Positions 27,000 to 36,179 of a DNA stretch of 64,000 bases are shown here, one piece after another. Source of the stretch: an uncultured Pseudophaeobacter sp. Lineage in GTDB: Bacteria; Pseudomonadota; Alphaproteobacteria; Rhodobacterales; Rhodobacteraceae. Every line of letters begins with the position of its first letter. Position 1 is the stretch's first letter. Where the stretch lies: NCBI GenBank assembly GCA_905479575.1, contig CAJQNB010000080.1, positions 1 through 64,000 of the forward strand, written 5' to 3'. Made by a program: the position numbers and the translations under genes. The notes beneath the pieces are model-generated. The model searched no databases, had not been told where the DNA came from, and worked only from the letters and a program-made list of their open reading frames with translations.

Positions 27000-27806
27000 A
27001 TGCCCCGTCCTACAGCGCCGTCCCACCGGGAGGTTGAACTGCTTGAAACCCTGCGGCGGTTGGGCGGATCCGGGCGCAGCGCCGAGCTGGCGATGATGCT
27101 GCATGTGTCGGAAGAAACCGTGCGCCGCACCATCAAGGCCCTGGCCAAGGCGGGCTCGGTTGAGCGGGTCCATGGCGGAGCCTACCTGGTGGGGCCGCGC
27201 GGCACGGGCGAGGCAGGCCCCAGCTTTTTCCGGCGCATGGGTGAGAACCCAACAGAGAAGGCGCAGATTGCGACAGCGGTTTTGCCCAGGATCACCGATG
27301 GCATGACGGTATTTCTGGATGTGGGATCCACCACCTCCTTTGTGGCAGAGGCCCTGCGGCAGCGTCGTAATCTGACGGTGGTGACCAATTCCATCGGGGT
27401 GGCGCAGCTGTTGGCCAACCACAATGGCAACCGGCTGCATCTGCTGGGTGGTGAGATGTGTCGCGACGATCGCGGCACCTTTGGCCCGGTGGCCGAAATG
27501 CAAGCTGCCCGATTTGCCTTTGATGTGGCGATTTTATCTGCCGATGCGCTGTCGCCAAAATACGGGCTGTTGTTTCACAACGCCGCCGAGGCAGAGCTGA
27601 CCCTTGCTGTCACTGCTGCGGCTGAGCGGATCATGGTGGTGACCACCCATGCAAAATTCTCCGAGAGCGCCCCACATCGTGGGCCAGACCCGCAGCAACT
27701 GACGCATCTGGTCAGTGACCGGGAGCCGGGAAAGAAACTGGCGCGGTCGCTGCTGGACTGGGGGGTAGAGTTCACCCTGGCCACCGCAATATCCGAAGAG
27801 GCATGA
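27000..27806 (+). CDS. DeoR/GlpR-family transcriptional regulator
   Basis: A 268-residue repressor. The N-terminal DeoR winged helix (about 10-65) ends in the VERVHGGAYL wing. The effector domain (85-240) contains the sugar-phosphate isomerase-like DVGSTTSFVAEAL and TNSIGVAQLL blocks, which usually bind a phosphorylated metabolite. The frame extends to a GTG at 26985, but the ATG at 27000 is the natural start. Its stop is followed after one base by the transporter gene, so the two are one operon, divergent from the hydrolase. Confidence 0.9.
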   Translation: MPRPTAPSHREVELLETLRRLGGSGRSAELAMMLHVSEETVRRTIKALAKAGSVERVHGGAYLVGPRGTGEAGPSFFRRMGENPTEKAQIATAVLPRITDGMTVFLDVGSTTSFVAEALRQRRNLTVVTNSIGVAQLLANHNGNRLHLLGGEMCRDDRGTFGPVAEMQAARFAFDVAILSADALSPKYGLLFHNAAEAELTLAVTAAAERIMVVTTHAKFSESAPHRGPDPQQLTHLVSDREPGKKLARSLLDWGVEFTLATAISEEA

Positions 27807-27807
27807 T

Positions 27808-29511
27808 ATGGCCATTTTGACGTTTCTCATCAGCCTGGCTGGGGCGACGATGTTTTTGTTGTTTGCCGTGCGTATGGTGCGCACCGGCATCGAGCGCAGC
27901 TATGGCGCCTCGTTTCAGCGGCTTTTGACCGGAACCGGCAGCCAGTTGCATGCGGGTGGTGTCGGCGTTGGGATGGCGCTGGTCCTGCAAAGCTCTGCGG
28001 CGGTCACGCTGCTGGTGACGGGCTTTGCCTCTGGTGGGTATCTGGCTTTTCCCACCGGGTTGGCCATCGTGCTGGGGGGCGATCTGGGTTCGGCTCTGAT
28101 TATTCAGATCCTGTCCTTCGATCTGGACTGGCTGGTGCCGGTGCTATTGGCGGTGGGGGGCTACCTTTTTGTCAAAACCGAGGGCAAGAAAACCCGGCAG
28201 GCGGGGCGGATCCTTATGGGGATCGCCTTTATTCTGATTTCGCTGCGCTTTTTGCGCGAAGCAATGGATCCTATCCGTGACAGCGCCTTTTTGCCCGCCG
28301 TGGCAGGCTATCTGGCGCGGGACTATATCACTGCCTTTCTGGTGGGGGCGGGGCTTGCCTTTGTGATGCATTCCTCGGTGGCGGCCATTCTGATGTGCGT
28401 GACCCTGGTGCAGATCGGCGCCATCCCCTTTGAGGCCGGTCTGTCGCTGGTGTTGGGCGCAAATTTTGGCTCTGGCTTTATCCCGGTCTGGCTGAGCCGC
28501 GGGATGAGACACAGCGCGCGGCGCATCCCCTATGCCAACCTCGGCCTGCGCGGCACCTGGGCGGTGACCTGCCTGCTGGTGGTGAATTCTGGCCTGGGTG
28601 ACAGCCTGAGTGCGAGCCTGGCGGCCGCGCTGCAGATCGGGCCGCAGGTTGGGGCGATGGGCGGGCAGATGCTGGTCTATCTGCATCTTGCCTTCAACGG
28701 CACACTGTTGCTGCTGGCGCTGCTGATCTGCCGCCGACTCGAGCCCTTGATGACACGCCTGATGGCAGAGCCCCCGGTGCCGGAAGCTGGCCTGACAGGA
28801 CGACCGCCGAGCGCTTTGGAGCCGGGGCACTATGGCCCACCGGCGCAGGTTCTGGCCAATTTGAAACGGGAACTGTTGCGGATGTCTGATCTGGTCGAGA
28901 CCATGTTTCGCCCGCTCTCGGACCTGTATAAAACCGGTGATGGTGCGCAGATCAAGGCAGTTCAGGAGCTGGACCCCGAGGTCGATGCCTGCCTGTCAGG
29001 GATCCGTTCCTATGTGGCCGATATTCCCGAACAGGACTTTACCCCGGCTGAGCTGAAACAGGCCCGTGAAATGGTGGAATATGCCATTCGCCTGGAAAGC
29101 GCCGGCGATGTGGCGGCGCGGCGTTTGGCGGTGCTGGCGGGGGAGCTGAACAAAAAACACCTGCGGTTCTCCAAAGAGGGCTGGGACGAAATCCTGCATA
29201 TGCACGAGGCGATCATGGCCAATCTACGGCTGGCGTCGAATGTGCTGATTTCAAACGATCTGGAAAGCGCCCGGTTGCTCAATCTGGAAAAGACGGAACT
29301 CAAACGGATGGAGCGCGACAGCCGCAAGCGCCACCTGAAGCGGCTGCAGCGGGGTACCGGGCACAGTTTTGAAACCTCGGATATTCATCTGGAAACCCTG
29401 CGGGCGCTGCGCGAGTTCAACAGCCACGTGGCGGCGGTCTCTTATCCGTTGCTGTATCAGAATGGCCAGCTGCTGGAGACCCGATTGATCGAAGAGATGG
29501 AAGCCAGTTGA
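27808..29511 (+). CDS. Na+/phosphate cotransporter family protein with PhoU-like tail
   Basis: A 567-residue inner-membrane protein. Two inverted Na/Pi cotransporter repeats carry the QSS-type substrate motifs: QSSAAVT at 61-67 and HSSVAAI at 188-194. A cytosolic helical tail (about 345-560) is PhoU-like. It would import phosphate with sodium, or export it. The ATG lies one base after the DeoR stop, with AAGAGG upstream. Together with the nearby hydrolase it suggests uptake or handling of phosphate released from organic esters. Confidence 0.9.
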   Translation: MAILTFLISLAGATMFLLFAVRMVRTGIERSYGASFQRLLTGTGSQLHAGGVGVGMALVLQSSAAVTLLVTGFASGGYLAFPTGLAIVLGGDLGSALIIQILSFDLDWLVPVLLAVGGYLFVKTEGKKTRQAGRILMGIAFILISLRFLREAMDPIRDSAFLPAVAGYLARDYITAFLVGAGLAFVMHSSVAAILMCVTLVQIGAIPFEAGLSLVLGANFGSGFIPVWLSRGMRHSARRIPYANLGLRGTWAVTCLLVVNSGLGDSLSASLAAALQIGPQVGAMGGQMLVYLHLAFNGTLLLLALLICRRLEPLMTRLMAEPPVPEAGLTGRPPSALEPGHYGPPAQVLANLKRELLRMSDLVETMFRPLSDLYKTGDGAQIKAVQELDPEVDACLSGIRSYVADIPEQDFTPAELKQAREMVEYAIRLESAGDVAARRLAVLAGELNKKHLRFSKEGWDEILHMHEAIMANLRLASNVLISNDLESARLLNLEKTELKRMERDSRKRHLKRLQRGTGHSFETSDIHLETLRALREFNSHVAAVSYPLLYQNGQLLETRLIEEMEAS

Positions 29512-29519
29512 CCGCGCGG

Positions 29520-29563
29520 AACAGGCTCTAAACAGGCTCTAAACAGGCTCTAAACAGGTTCTA
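29520..29563 (+). repeat. Four tandem copies of an 11-bp unit
   Basis: AACAGGCTCTA is repeated at 29520, 29531, 29542 and, with one change (AACAGGTTCTA), at 29553. It lies between the Na/Pi gene and the DMT gene. It may be a slippage product or a phased binding array. Confidence 0.8.
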
Positions 29564-29606
29564 AACGGGGCGTTTTATCGCCAGAATTAAAAAGGTTTCC
29601 CGGAAC

Positions 29607-30446
29607 ATGACGCCCTTTGTTGTTGCCATCATTCTGTCAGCCGCGCTGCTGCATGCGGTTTGGAACGCGATTGTTAAAACGGCGGCGGATCGCACCACGA
29701 CGCTGGGGCTGGTGGCGCTGGGCCACGTCATTCCCGGCGCGGTCATGGTGGCCTATTTGCCGCTGCCGGAATTGGAAAGCCTGGGCTATGTAGCGCTGTC
29801 TACACTGATCCATTTTGGCTATTTCTACATGCTGGGACAGGCCTATCGCCATGGCGATCTGAGCGTGGTTTACCCCATCGCCCGTGGCGTTGTCCCTGCG
29901 CTGGTGGCGCTGTGGGCGATGGTCTTTGCCGGGGAGTTCCTGCCGCTGCAGGCCTGGTTCGGCATTGGCCTGATTGGTCTGGGGATCCAGCTGAGCAGCT
30001 GGCAGGCGCTGAAATCAGGGGTGGGCAGCACTGCGTTGCGGTATGCGCTGGGCACTGGGGTCTGTATCTCGCTCTATTCGCTGGTCGACGGTCTGGGGGT
30101 TCGCCTGTCGGGCAATACGCTCAGCTATTGGGCCTGGGGCGCCTTTGGGCATCTGTTTATTGCCGCCTTTATTGGCCTGCGCCGACGGCAGGTGCTGGCG
30201 CAGATCCCGGCGCGCAGTTGGTTGATCGGCATTCTGGGTGGCTTTGTCTCGATGACGGCCTATGGCCTTGTGCTCTTTGCCAAAAACTTCGCACCGCTGG
30301 GGGCGGTCTCGGCCCTGCGCGAAACCTCGGTCATTTTTGCCGCCCTGATTGGCTTCGTTTTCCTGCGGGAAGGCAACTGGATGCGCCGTCTCGGGGCGGC
30401 TGTGGTGATGGCGCTGGGCGTGGCCATGATCGGGCTGTCTGTTTGA
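29607..30446 (+). CDS. EamA/DMT-family transporter
   Basis: A 279-residue inner-membrane protein with ten hydrophobic helices in two EamA repeats (about 3-135 and 148-279). The second repeat has the ALRETSVIFAALIGFVFLREG block. The substrate is unknown; the family mostly exports amino acids and other metabolites. It is the first of three unrelated DMT genes in the window. The start follows AAAGG by about 12 bases. Confidence 0.87.
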   Translation: MTPFVVAIILSAALLHAVWNAIVKTAADRTTTLGLVALGHVIPGAVMVAYLPLPELESLGYVALSTLIHFGYFYMLGQAYRHGDLSVVYPIARGVVPALVALWAMVFAGEFLPLQAWFGIGLIGLGIQLSSWQALKSGVGSTALRYALGTGVCISLYSLVDGLGVRLSGNTLSYWAWGAFGHLFIAAFIGLRRRQVLAQIPARSWLIGILGGFVSMTAYGLVLFAKNFAPLGAVSALRETSVIFAALIGFVFLREGNWMRRLGAAVVMALGVAMIGLSV

Positions 30447-30566
30447 CAGGCACTCGCCCTGTCCAAGCCGGGTTGCAAGGCTGTTTACATTGACGGAACG
30501 GCTTGGGAGGCGCAAACTCCTGTTACGACACCACCTTATTCTGCAAGGGTTAAGGAGAATCGGGCG

Positions 30567-30689
30567 ATGTCACCTGAAAACTGGAGCCATTTTTTTGCCG
30601 CTGCGGCATTTTGGCCTTATCAGTTTTTGAAACTGTCACTGTTTGTTGGGCGCAATGCCTCGCACTCTTTAATGTACCAAAAACAATAA
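30567..30689 (+). CDS. Possible 40-residue small protein or leader peptide before the polyamine ABC operon
   Basis: An ATG with an ideal AAGGAG nine bases upstream opens a 40-codon frame ending in TAA at 30689, 39 bases before the binding-protein ATG. The product has a hydrophobic middle (FFAAAAFWPYQFLKLSLFVG, about 9-28) and a polar end. It is not recognised. It could be a membrane micropeptide, a translated leader, or chance. Confidence 0.35.
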   Translation: MSPENWSHFFAAAAFWPYQFLKLSLFVGRNASHSLMYQKQ

Positions 30690-30728
30690 AAAACGATACC
30701 AACAAACCCACTAGGGAGAAATTTGAAT

Positions 30729-31853
30729 ATGACTACCAAATCTAGCGTCACTCGCCGGACCCTGCTGAAAAGTGCCGGTGCGGCTGCTCTTGCAGCGCCG
30801 CTCTATTCCAAAAGCGCGCTGGCGTCTTCGGGTGAAGTCAACATTCTGATGTGGTCGGACTACCTGCCCCCAGCCTTTATCGAAGGCTTTGAGGCAAAGA
30901 CTGGCATCAAGGTGAATTACACCGGTATTGGTTCCAACGAGGAAATCATCAACAAGATGAAGGCCACCAAGGGTCAGGGCTTTGACATCGTCTCGCCCAC
31001 CAACAACCGGTCGCTGCAGTGGGGCCCACTGGAGCTGCTGAAACCCTTTGACATGAACAAAGTCAACATCGACGCGGTGAACCCGGCGATGGCAAAAATC
31101 GGCACATCGGCATGGAACTTTGACGGCGCCGGCGTGCATTGGCTGCCTCATATCTGGGGCACCGAAGGTGTCGCCTACCGCACCGACAAATGGCTGCCAG
31201 CCGGCGACGCGCCGTCCTATGGCGATGTCTGGTCGGAAGAAAACGCCGGCAAAACCATGGGCCGTGCCCATTCGATGATGCTAGGCGCGGGGCTCTACAT
31301 GGAAGCCTCTGGCGCAATGGAGCCTGGCTCCGTCTGGGCGGCTTATGGTGACGAAGACACCATGCGCGAAGTTTGGGGCAAGATCACCGACTGGTGTATG
31401 GCGCGCAAAGACCGGATCAAGCTGATCTGGAACGATGCCGACACCCAGAAAAACGGTCTGCTGAACGAAGGTGTTGTGGTTGGTCAGACCTGGGATGGCC
31501 CACCACTGGCGCTGAAAGCAGCAGGTGAGCCAGTGCATTATCAAGCGCCTGTTGAAGGCGCGATGGCCTGGGTTGACGGCATGTCCATGCCCGTTGGTGC
31601 CAAGAACGAAGAGCAGGTCTATGCCTTCATCGACTACGCCTTTGGCAAGGAAGCTGCTGGTAAGGCGATCGACAGCCACGGCTACAACTCGCCGGTTCTG
31701 GGTGCAGATACCTTCTCGGGGGATGTCTACAAAAAGAACTTTGCCGAAGCCTATCCTGGCGACAGCCTGGCCAATCTGAACCCCTGGCCTGCCGAAGCGC
31801 CTTGGTATGCTGAAGTGCGGACCGAGTTCGTCAATAAGTTCAAAAGCGCCTGA
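30729..31853 (+). CDS. potD: Polyamine-type ABC transporter substrate-binding protein
   Basis: A 374-residue periplasmic protein of the spermidine/putrescine class (type II fold). The N-terminus has a twin-arginine signal, TRRTLLK at about 8-14, then a hydrophobic stretch ending SALAS, so export is probably by Tat. The mature start VNILMWSDYLPPAFIEGFE is the usual PotD/PotF opening. The true ligand could also be another cation or opine. The ATG at 30729 is preferred over the TTG two codons earlier; GGGAG lies about 11 bases upstream. First gene of a four-gene operon. Confidence 0.88.
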   Translation: MTTKSSVTRRTLLKSAGAAALAAPLYSKSALASSGEVNILMWSDYLPPAFIEGFEAKTGIKVNYTGIGSNEEIINKMKATKGQGFDIVSPTNNRSLQWGPLELLKPFDMNKVNIDAVNPAMAKIGTSAWNFDGAGVHWLPHIWGTEGVAYRTDKWLPAGDAPSYGDVWSEENAGKTMGRAHSMMLGAGLYMEASGAMEPGSVWAAYGDEDTMREVWGKITDWCMARKDRIKLIWNDADTQKNGLLNEGVVVGQTWDGPPLALKAAGEPVHYQAPVEGAMAWVDGMSMPVGAKNEEQVYAFIDYAFGKEAAGKAIDSHGYNSPVLGADTFSGDVYKKNFAEAYPGDSLANLNPWPAEAPWYAEVRTEFVNKFKSA

Positions 31854-32014
31854 TCCGTTTTTGAGCCAACTGGCCCCTGGATCGTCCAGGGGCCAGCCTG
31901 GGCGCCATGCATGTCCCATGGACGCATCACACACATCTGAATGAACAGAGCAGCCTGTTTGCGCCGGGGGTATTCTCCACCGGGCAAAGGAGCTGTGAGC
32001 TGAGGAGAGACCAC

Positions 32015-33127
32015 ATGAGTGCTGGGGTCGGCGTAGATCTTGAAAACCTCTGGATCCGCTTTGGAGATTTTGTCGCCGTGCGCGACGCAAATGTGCATAT
32101 CAACGGAGGCGATTTCTTTTCCTTCCTTGGGCCTTCTGGCTGCGGCAAAACCACGATTTTGCGCGCTGTTTCGGGGTTTTTAGACCCTAGCGAAGGTCAG
32201 GTGTTGATTGGCGGCAAGGATATGAAGGGCATCGGCCCGAACAAACGTCCCACTGCGCTGATCTTTCAGAATCTGGCGCTGTTTCCGCTGATGAAGGTCT
32301 GGGAGAACATAACCTTTTCCCTGGAAATCAAAGGCGTGTCGGCGCGGGACCGTCGCAAGCGCGCAGATGAGCTGCTGGACATGATCGCGCTGCCGGGGCA
32401 GGGCGACAAACTGCCCTCGGAGCTGTCAGGTGGCCAGCGCCAGCGGGTGGCCATTGCCCGTGCTCTTTGTGCGGAACCGGATGTTTTGCTGCTGGATGAG
32501 CCACTTTCGGCGCTGGACTTGAAACTGCGCCAGCACATGCGGACCGAGCTGCGGGAAATTCAAAAACGCGTTGGCATCACCTTTATCTACATCACCCATG
32601 ATCAGGGCGAGGCGCTGACCATGTCCGATAATATCGCGGTGATGCGCGCAGGTGTCATTGATCAGATTGGTGATGGCAAGACCATCTACAACGACCCGGC
32701 CACCGCCTTTGCTGCGTCTTTTGTCGGCGAAAACAACGTATTCCGGGGCAAGGTGAAACAGGTGACGGGCGACACCGCAATGATCAGCACAAACCGGTCA
32801 GGGGATCTGCTGGCGCGGGTTTCTTCGGCCAATCAGGGCAAGATGAAACCGGGGGATGACGCGATGATGTTCATCCGTCCCGAAGCCTTTGCCCTGGCAC
32901 CGGTCGGCACCGAAGGCGATCACTTTGTCACCGCCACCGTCACCAACGAAGAATTTGAAGGCAACAGCTTCAATATCTTCATGGAAGGCGAAGGCGGCAA
33001 GGAAATGAAGGTCTCGCTGCCGAACCTTGGCCAGTCTTTTGACAGCCACAAGGGGCAACCGATGACCCTGCAATATGATGTCCAGAACGCTGTGGCCCTG
33101 CCCGCTGGCGATCTGGCCACCGAATAG
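32015..33127 (+). CDS. potA: Polyamine-type ABC transporter ATP-binding protein
   Basis: A 370-residue ATPase. Walker A GPSGCGKTT (39-47), signature LSGGQ (137-141), Walker B VLLLDEP (157-163), switch His in YITHDQGE near 195, and a C-terminal TOBE region from about 285. The ATG at 32015 has GAGGAG upstream; the frame's earlier ATG at 31907 adds a leader without similarity. It follows the binding-protein gene by 161 bases with no clear terminator. Confidence 0.92.
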   Translation: MSAGVGVDLENLWIRFGDFVAVRDANVHINGGDFFSFLGPSGCGKTTILRAVSGFLDPSEGQVLIGGKDMKGIGPNKRPTALIFQNLALFPLMKVWENITFSLEIKGVSARDRRKRADELLDMIALPGQGDKLPSELSGGQRQRVAIARALCAEPDVLLLDEPLSALDLKLRQHMRTELREIQKRVGITFIYITHDQGEALTMSDNIAVMRAGVIDQIGDGKTIYNDPATAFAASFVGENNVFRGKVKQVTGDTAMISTNRSGDLLARVSSANQGKMKPGDDAMMFIRPEAFALAPVGTEGDHFVTATVTNEEFEGNSFNIFMEGEGGKEMKVSLPNLGQSFDSHKGQPMTLQYDVQNAVALPAGDLATE

Positions 33128-33138
33128 GGAGAGCGGCA

Positions 33139-34059
33139 ATGCCTCGTTTCCTAAAAGAGTTTTTTGACCGCAATGGTCTGGGCATTGGCTCACTGATGCT
33201 GGGGCTGGTGCTGTTCTGGACCATTGGCCTGATCATCCTGCCGCAGCTGTCGATGCTGGATTTCTCCTTCCGTCCCAACCTGCCACCGCCTGAGATCGGC
33301 GGGCCAAAAGACGTCTATACGATGGAGAACTACAAATATTTGGTCTTTGGCCCCGAAGGTGGCAGCCAGGACTACAACGCGGTGGATCTCAAGGTGTTTT
33401 ACCGCACCCTGATCGCGGCGATATTTGTCACCATTTTCAACCTGATCCTGTGTTACCCGATCGCCTATTACCTGGCCCAGACCAAGGGCAATCACATCCG
33501 TATCTTTGCGTTGATGCTGATCATCCCTTACTGGATCAACGAGATCCTGCGCGCCTTTGCCCTGCGCATCATCTTTGGCGAGACCGGCGTGCTGAACAAT
33601 CTGCTGGTGGCGGCCGGGATATTTGATACACCCTTTGACTTTGTCCGCAACGATATCGCGCTCTATGCGGGCCTGGGCTATGCCTATATCCTGTTGATGA
33701 TCTTCCCGATCTACAATGTGATCGAAAGCCTGGACCGAAATCAGATCGAAGCGGCGCGCGATATGGGCGCCAGCTGGTCAATGATCCACCGCCGGGTTGT
33801 CATTCCCTATGCCAAACCGGGCATCAGTTCGGGTTGTACCATGGTGTTCATGTTGTCAGCCGGGGCGCTGGCGGCACCGCAGATCCTGGGCGGGCCTTCC
33901 TCGCTGTGGTTCACGCAGCTGATCTACCAGCAATTCAACGATAACTCTGACTGGCCACAGGGCGCGGCCTATGCGGTGGTGCTGCTAGTCACCTGTATCC
34001 TCTTGGTGCTTGCTCTGATGCGGGTCTTCAAGGTGAACATGGGGGATATCGGCAAATGA
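33139..34059 (+). CDS. potB: Polyamine-type ABC transporter permease, PotB family
   Basis: A 306-residue permease with six helices and the EAA coupling loop IEAARDMGASWSMIHRRVVIPYAKPG at about 205-230. It begins 11 bases after the ATPase gene and overlaps the next permease by ATGA. Confidence 0.92.
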   Translation: MPRFLKEFFDRNGLGIGSLMLGLVLFWTIGLIILPQLSMLDFSFRPNLPPPEIGGPKDVYTMENYKYLVFGPEGGSQDYNAVDLKVFYRTLIAAIFVTIFNLILCYPIAYYLAQTKGNHIRIFALMLIIPYWINEILRAFALRIIFGETGVLNNLLVAAGIFDTPFDFVRNDIALYAGLGYAYILLMIFPIYNVIESLDRNQIEAARDMGASWSMIHRRVVIPYAKPGISSGCTMVFMLSAGALAAPQILGGPSSLWFTQLIYQQFNDNSDWPQGAAYAVVLLVTCILLVLALMRVFKVNMGDIGK

Positions 34060-35336
34060 AGAACCTTTCTCTTATGCGCCTCAGCATCTGGGCCTATCTG
34101 GCAATCTTCTTTGCCTATCTGCTTGGGCCGCTGGTGATCATGTCGATCACCGCTTTCAACTCGCCCGAGTTTCCGCGGGCGACGCCCTGGGAATGCCTGA
34201 CCTTTGAGTGGTTTTCGGCTCTGTTTCAGGACGAACGGATCCTGAATGGCATCAAGAACTCCATCCTGGTGGGCGCAGGCACCGTTGTGCTGTCGGTGGC
34301 CATGGGGCTGGCGGGCGCATTGATGCTGACCCAGATCTGGCCCAAGCTGCGGGCGACCTACTACACCATCATCATTGCGCCAATTCTGGTGCCGGGTGTG
34401 GTTATTGGTATCTCGACGCTGGTGTTCTGGGACCGGATCAACCGGATGGTGGGCCTGGGGGCGGACAGCTTCCTGTCCAACGGCTTGTTCCTGACGGTCA
34501 TTGGTCAGTCTACATTCATCGCCAGCTATTGCATGCTGGTGCTGGTGGCACGACTGCAGCGCTATGACATCGCCCTGACAGAGGCGGCGCTGGACCTGGG
34601 CGCCACCCATGCGCAGGCCTTTCGCAAGGTGTTGTTGCCCTTCATGAAGCCCGCCATTGCCTCAGCCGCAGTGTTGGCCTTTCTGGCGAGCTTTGAAAAC
34701 TACAACACCACCACCTTCACCTTTGGGGAATACCCAACTCTGACCATCGAGTTGGCACAAAAGGTCCGCTACGGGATCACCCCGGCCATTTCGGCGCTGG
34801 CCTTTATTATCGTTTTGCTCACGGTGTTTGCTGCCCTGTTCAACGAGGCCAATATCCGCCGCAAGGAACTGGTGGCCGAGGCCCGCAAGGATGCCACGGT
34901 GGAAGAGCTGAGTTCAGGCCAGTTCAAACTGCCCGGCTTTCTCAGCTCCAACTGGGCGGCTGTTGCCCTGGTGATTGTGGCCTGTGCCACGGTGACCGTG
35001 GTTGGCACGGCGACTGTCTATAGTCCGCAGCAATGTATCGCGGATGTGCAGGAGCAAAAGCGCATGGAGTCCGAACTGCGGATACAGGAACTGCTGCGCC
35101 AGCGTGAGCTGCGCCGTCAGCAGCAGCAGGAAGAGCAGGGCGAAACCGCGCCGGTTCAGTCCCAGCCTACTACCGGTAACAACTCAGGTTTTGGTGGCGT
35201 CTTTGCCCCCGGCACCCTGAGCGGCGACGGGGCAGAGGCCGAGACCGAAAGTGAGGGCAACAACTCCGGCTTTGGCGGTGTTTTTGCCCCCAGTACCCTA
35301 AGCGGTGATGACGCTAGCGAGGGATCCGACAACTGA
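34056..35336 (+). CDS. potC: Polyamine-type ABC transporter permease, PotC family, with unusual C-terminal tail
   Basis: A 426-residue permease. Residues 1-270 are an ordinary PotC with the EAA loop TEAALDLGATHAQAFRKVLL at about 175-194. The family normally ends near there. Here it continues with a linker (271-298), an extra hydrophobic helix (about 300-319), a Gln/Arg/Glu-rich coiled coil (331-362), and a low-complexity tail with an 18-residue motif given twice: GNNSGFGGVFAPGTLSGD at 374-391 and the near-identical copy at 401-418. The ATG overlaps the potB stop. A strong terminator follows the stop, so the tail is part of the gene and not read-through. Confidence 0.88.
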   Translation: MKNLSLMRLSIWAYLAIFFAYLLGPLVIMSITAFNSPEFPRATPWECLTFEWFSALFQDERILNGIKNSILVGAGTVVLSVAMGLAGALMLTQIWPKLRATYYTIIIAPILVPGVVIGISTLVFWDRINRMVGLGADSFLSNGLFLTVIGQSTFIASYCMLVLVARLQRYDIALTEAALDLGATHAQAFRKVLLPFMKPAIASAAVLAFLASFENYNTTTFTFGEYPTLTIELAQKVRYGITPAISALAFIIVLLTVFAALFNEANIRRKELVAEARKDATVEELSSGQFKLPGFLSSNWAAVALVIVACATVTVVGTATVYSPQQCIADVQEQKRMESELRIQELLRQRELRRQQQQEEQGETAPVQSQPTTGNNSGFGGVFAPGTLSGDGAEAETESEGNNSGFGGVFAPSTLSGDDASEGSDN

Positions 35337-35363
35337 TCTCTTGCCAGTTGCTAGACACACAAA

Positions 35364-35401
35364 CCCCGCCCGGCCAAAGCTGCTGGGCGGGGTTTTCTTT
35401 T
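35364..35401 (+). terminator. Rho-independent terminator of the polyamine ABC operon
   Basis: CCCCGCCC (35364-35371) pairs with GGGCGGGG (35385-35392), extended by GC/GC inside, followed by TTTTCTTTT. It lies 27 bases after the stop and may also serve the convergent gene. Confidence 0.92.
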
Positions 35402-35411
35402 GTGACTGCCC

Positions 35412-36179
35412 CTAAAATTTGCCCTGTGGCAGCGGTTTGGAGAACAAAACACCCGGCGCATCCGCCGCCAGCGGTGCCCCCGACAGGCGCGCCATATGCC
35501 AGGCCAGCGCCTGATTGCTGCTGACCACGGGTTTGCCAAGGCGCTGCTCCAGATCCGCGATAATATCCAGTGTCCGCAGGTTGGTGCAGCTGAGAAACAC
35601 CGCCTCCACCTCTGGGTTTGATCCGACCTCCAGCGCTGCAGTGTGGATAGAGTCGGGATCAATGCGGGCGACATTGGCCTCGACCTCCTCGCCAAAGGAC
35701 ACCATGGCAGGCACCGCATACCCTGCGGCTTCAAATGTCTGCCGCATAGGTCCGGAAACAGTGTCTATATAAGGGGAAACCAGCCCAATCGTGGCGGCCT
35801 CTAGTGCGGCAAAGGCGGCGAGAGTTGCGCTCAGCGGCTGGGCAACGTGGCGCGTATGTACTGCGCCCTGCACCAGATCACGCACCCGGTCCACTCCGAT
35901 CAAGGTGGTGCCCGAGGTGCAGCCGTAGGCCACGGCGTCAAACGCGGCGCCCTGTGGCAACAAGGCAGCGGCGGCGGGCAGGTCGCGCCCCATCTGGGCA
36001 ATGGTGTCCGGCGTCAGCGCGGCCCCAGACGGAATACGGTTGATATAGAGCGCCACATCAGGCGCCACGAACAGGCGGCGAAAATCCTGTTCGATGGTTT
36101 CATCCACCTGCAGGACAATCAGCCCAAGCGTCGCCGCAGAGCCGATGGGGCCGGTGAGGCGATAGGGTAAATAGGGCAT
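35412..36179 (-). CDS. Asp/Glu racemase superfamily protein, maleate isomerase / arylmalonate decarboxylase type
   Basis: A 255-residue enzyme with the two-cysteine active site of the superfamily: Cys87 in YGCTSGT and Cys198 in LSCTNLRT. The pattern is closest to maleate cis-trans isomerases and arylmalonate decarboxylases, but the substrate is not certain. The ATG at 36179, with AGGAG upstream, replaces a long GC-rich N-terminal extension that runs through the neighbouring gene's start. It is divergent from the DMT exporter. A maleyl-type isomerase role near the homogentisate genes is possible but not shown. Confidence 0.8.
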   Translation of the reverse strand: MPYLPYRLTGPIGSAATLGLIVLQVDETIEQDFRRLFVAPDVALYINRIPSGAALTPDTIAQMGRDLPAAAALLPQGAAFDAVAYGCTSGTTLIGVDRVRDLVQGAVHTRHVAQPLSATLAAFAALEAATIGLVSPYIDTVSGPMRQTFEAAGYAVPAMVSFGEEVEANVARIDPDSIHTAALEVGSNPEVEAVFLSCTNLRTLDIIADLEQRLGKPVVSSNQALAWHMARLSGAPLAADAPGVLFSKPLPQGKF

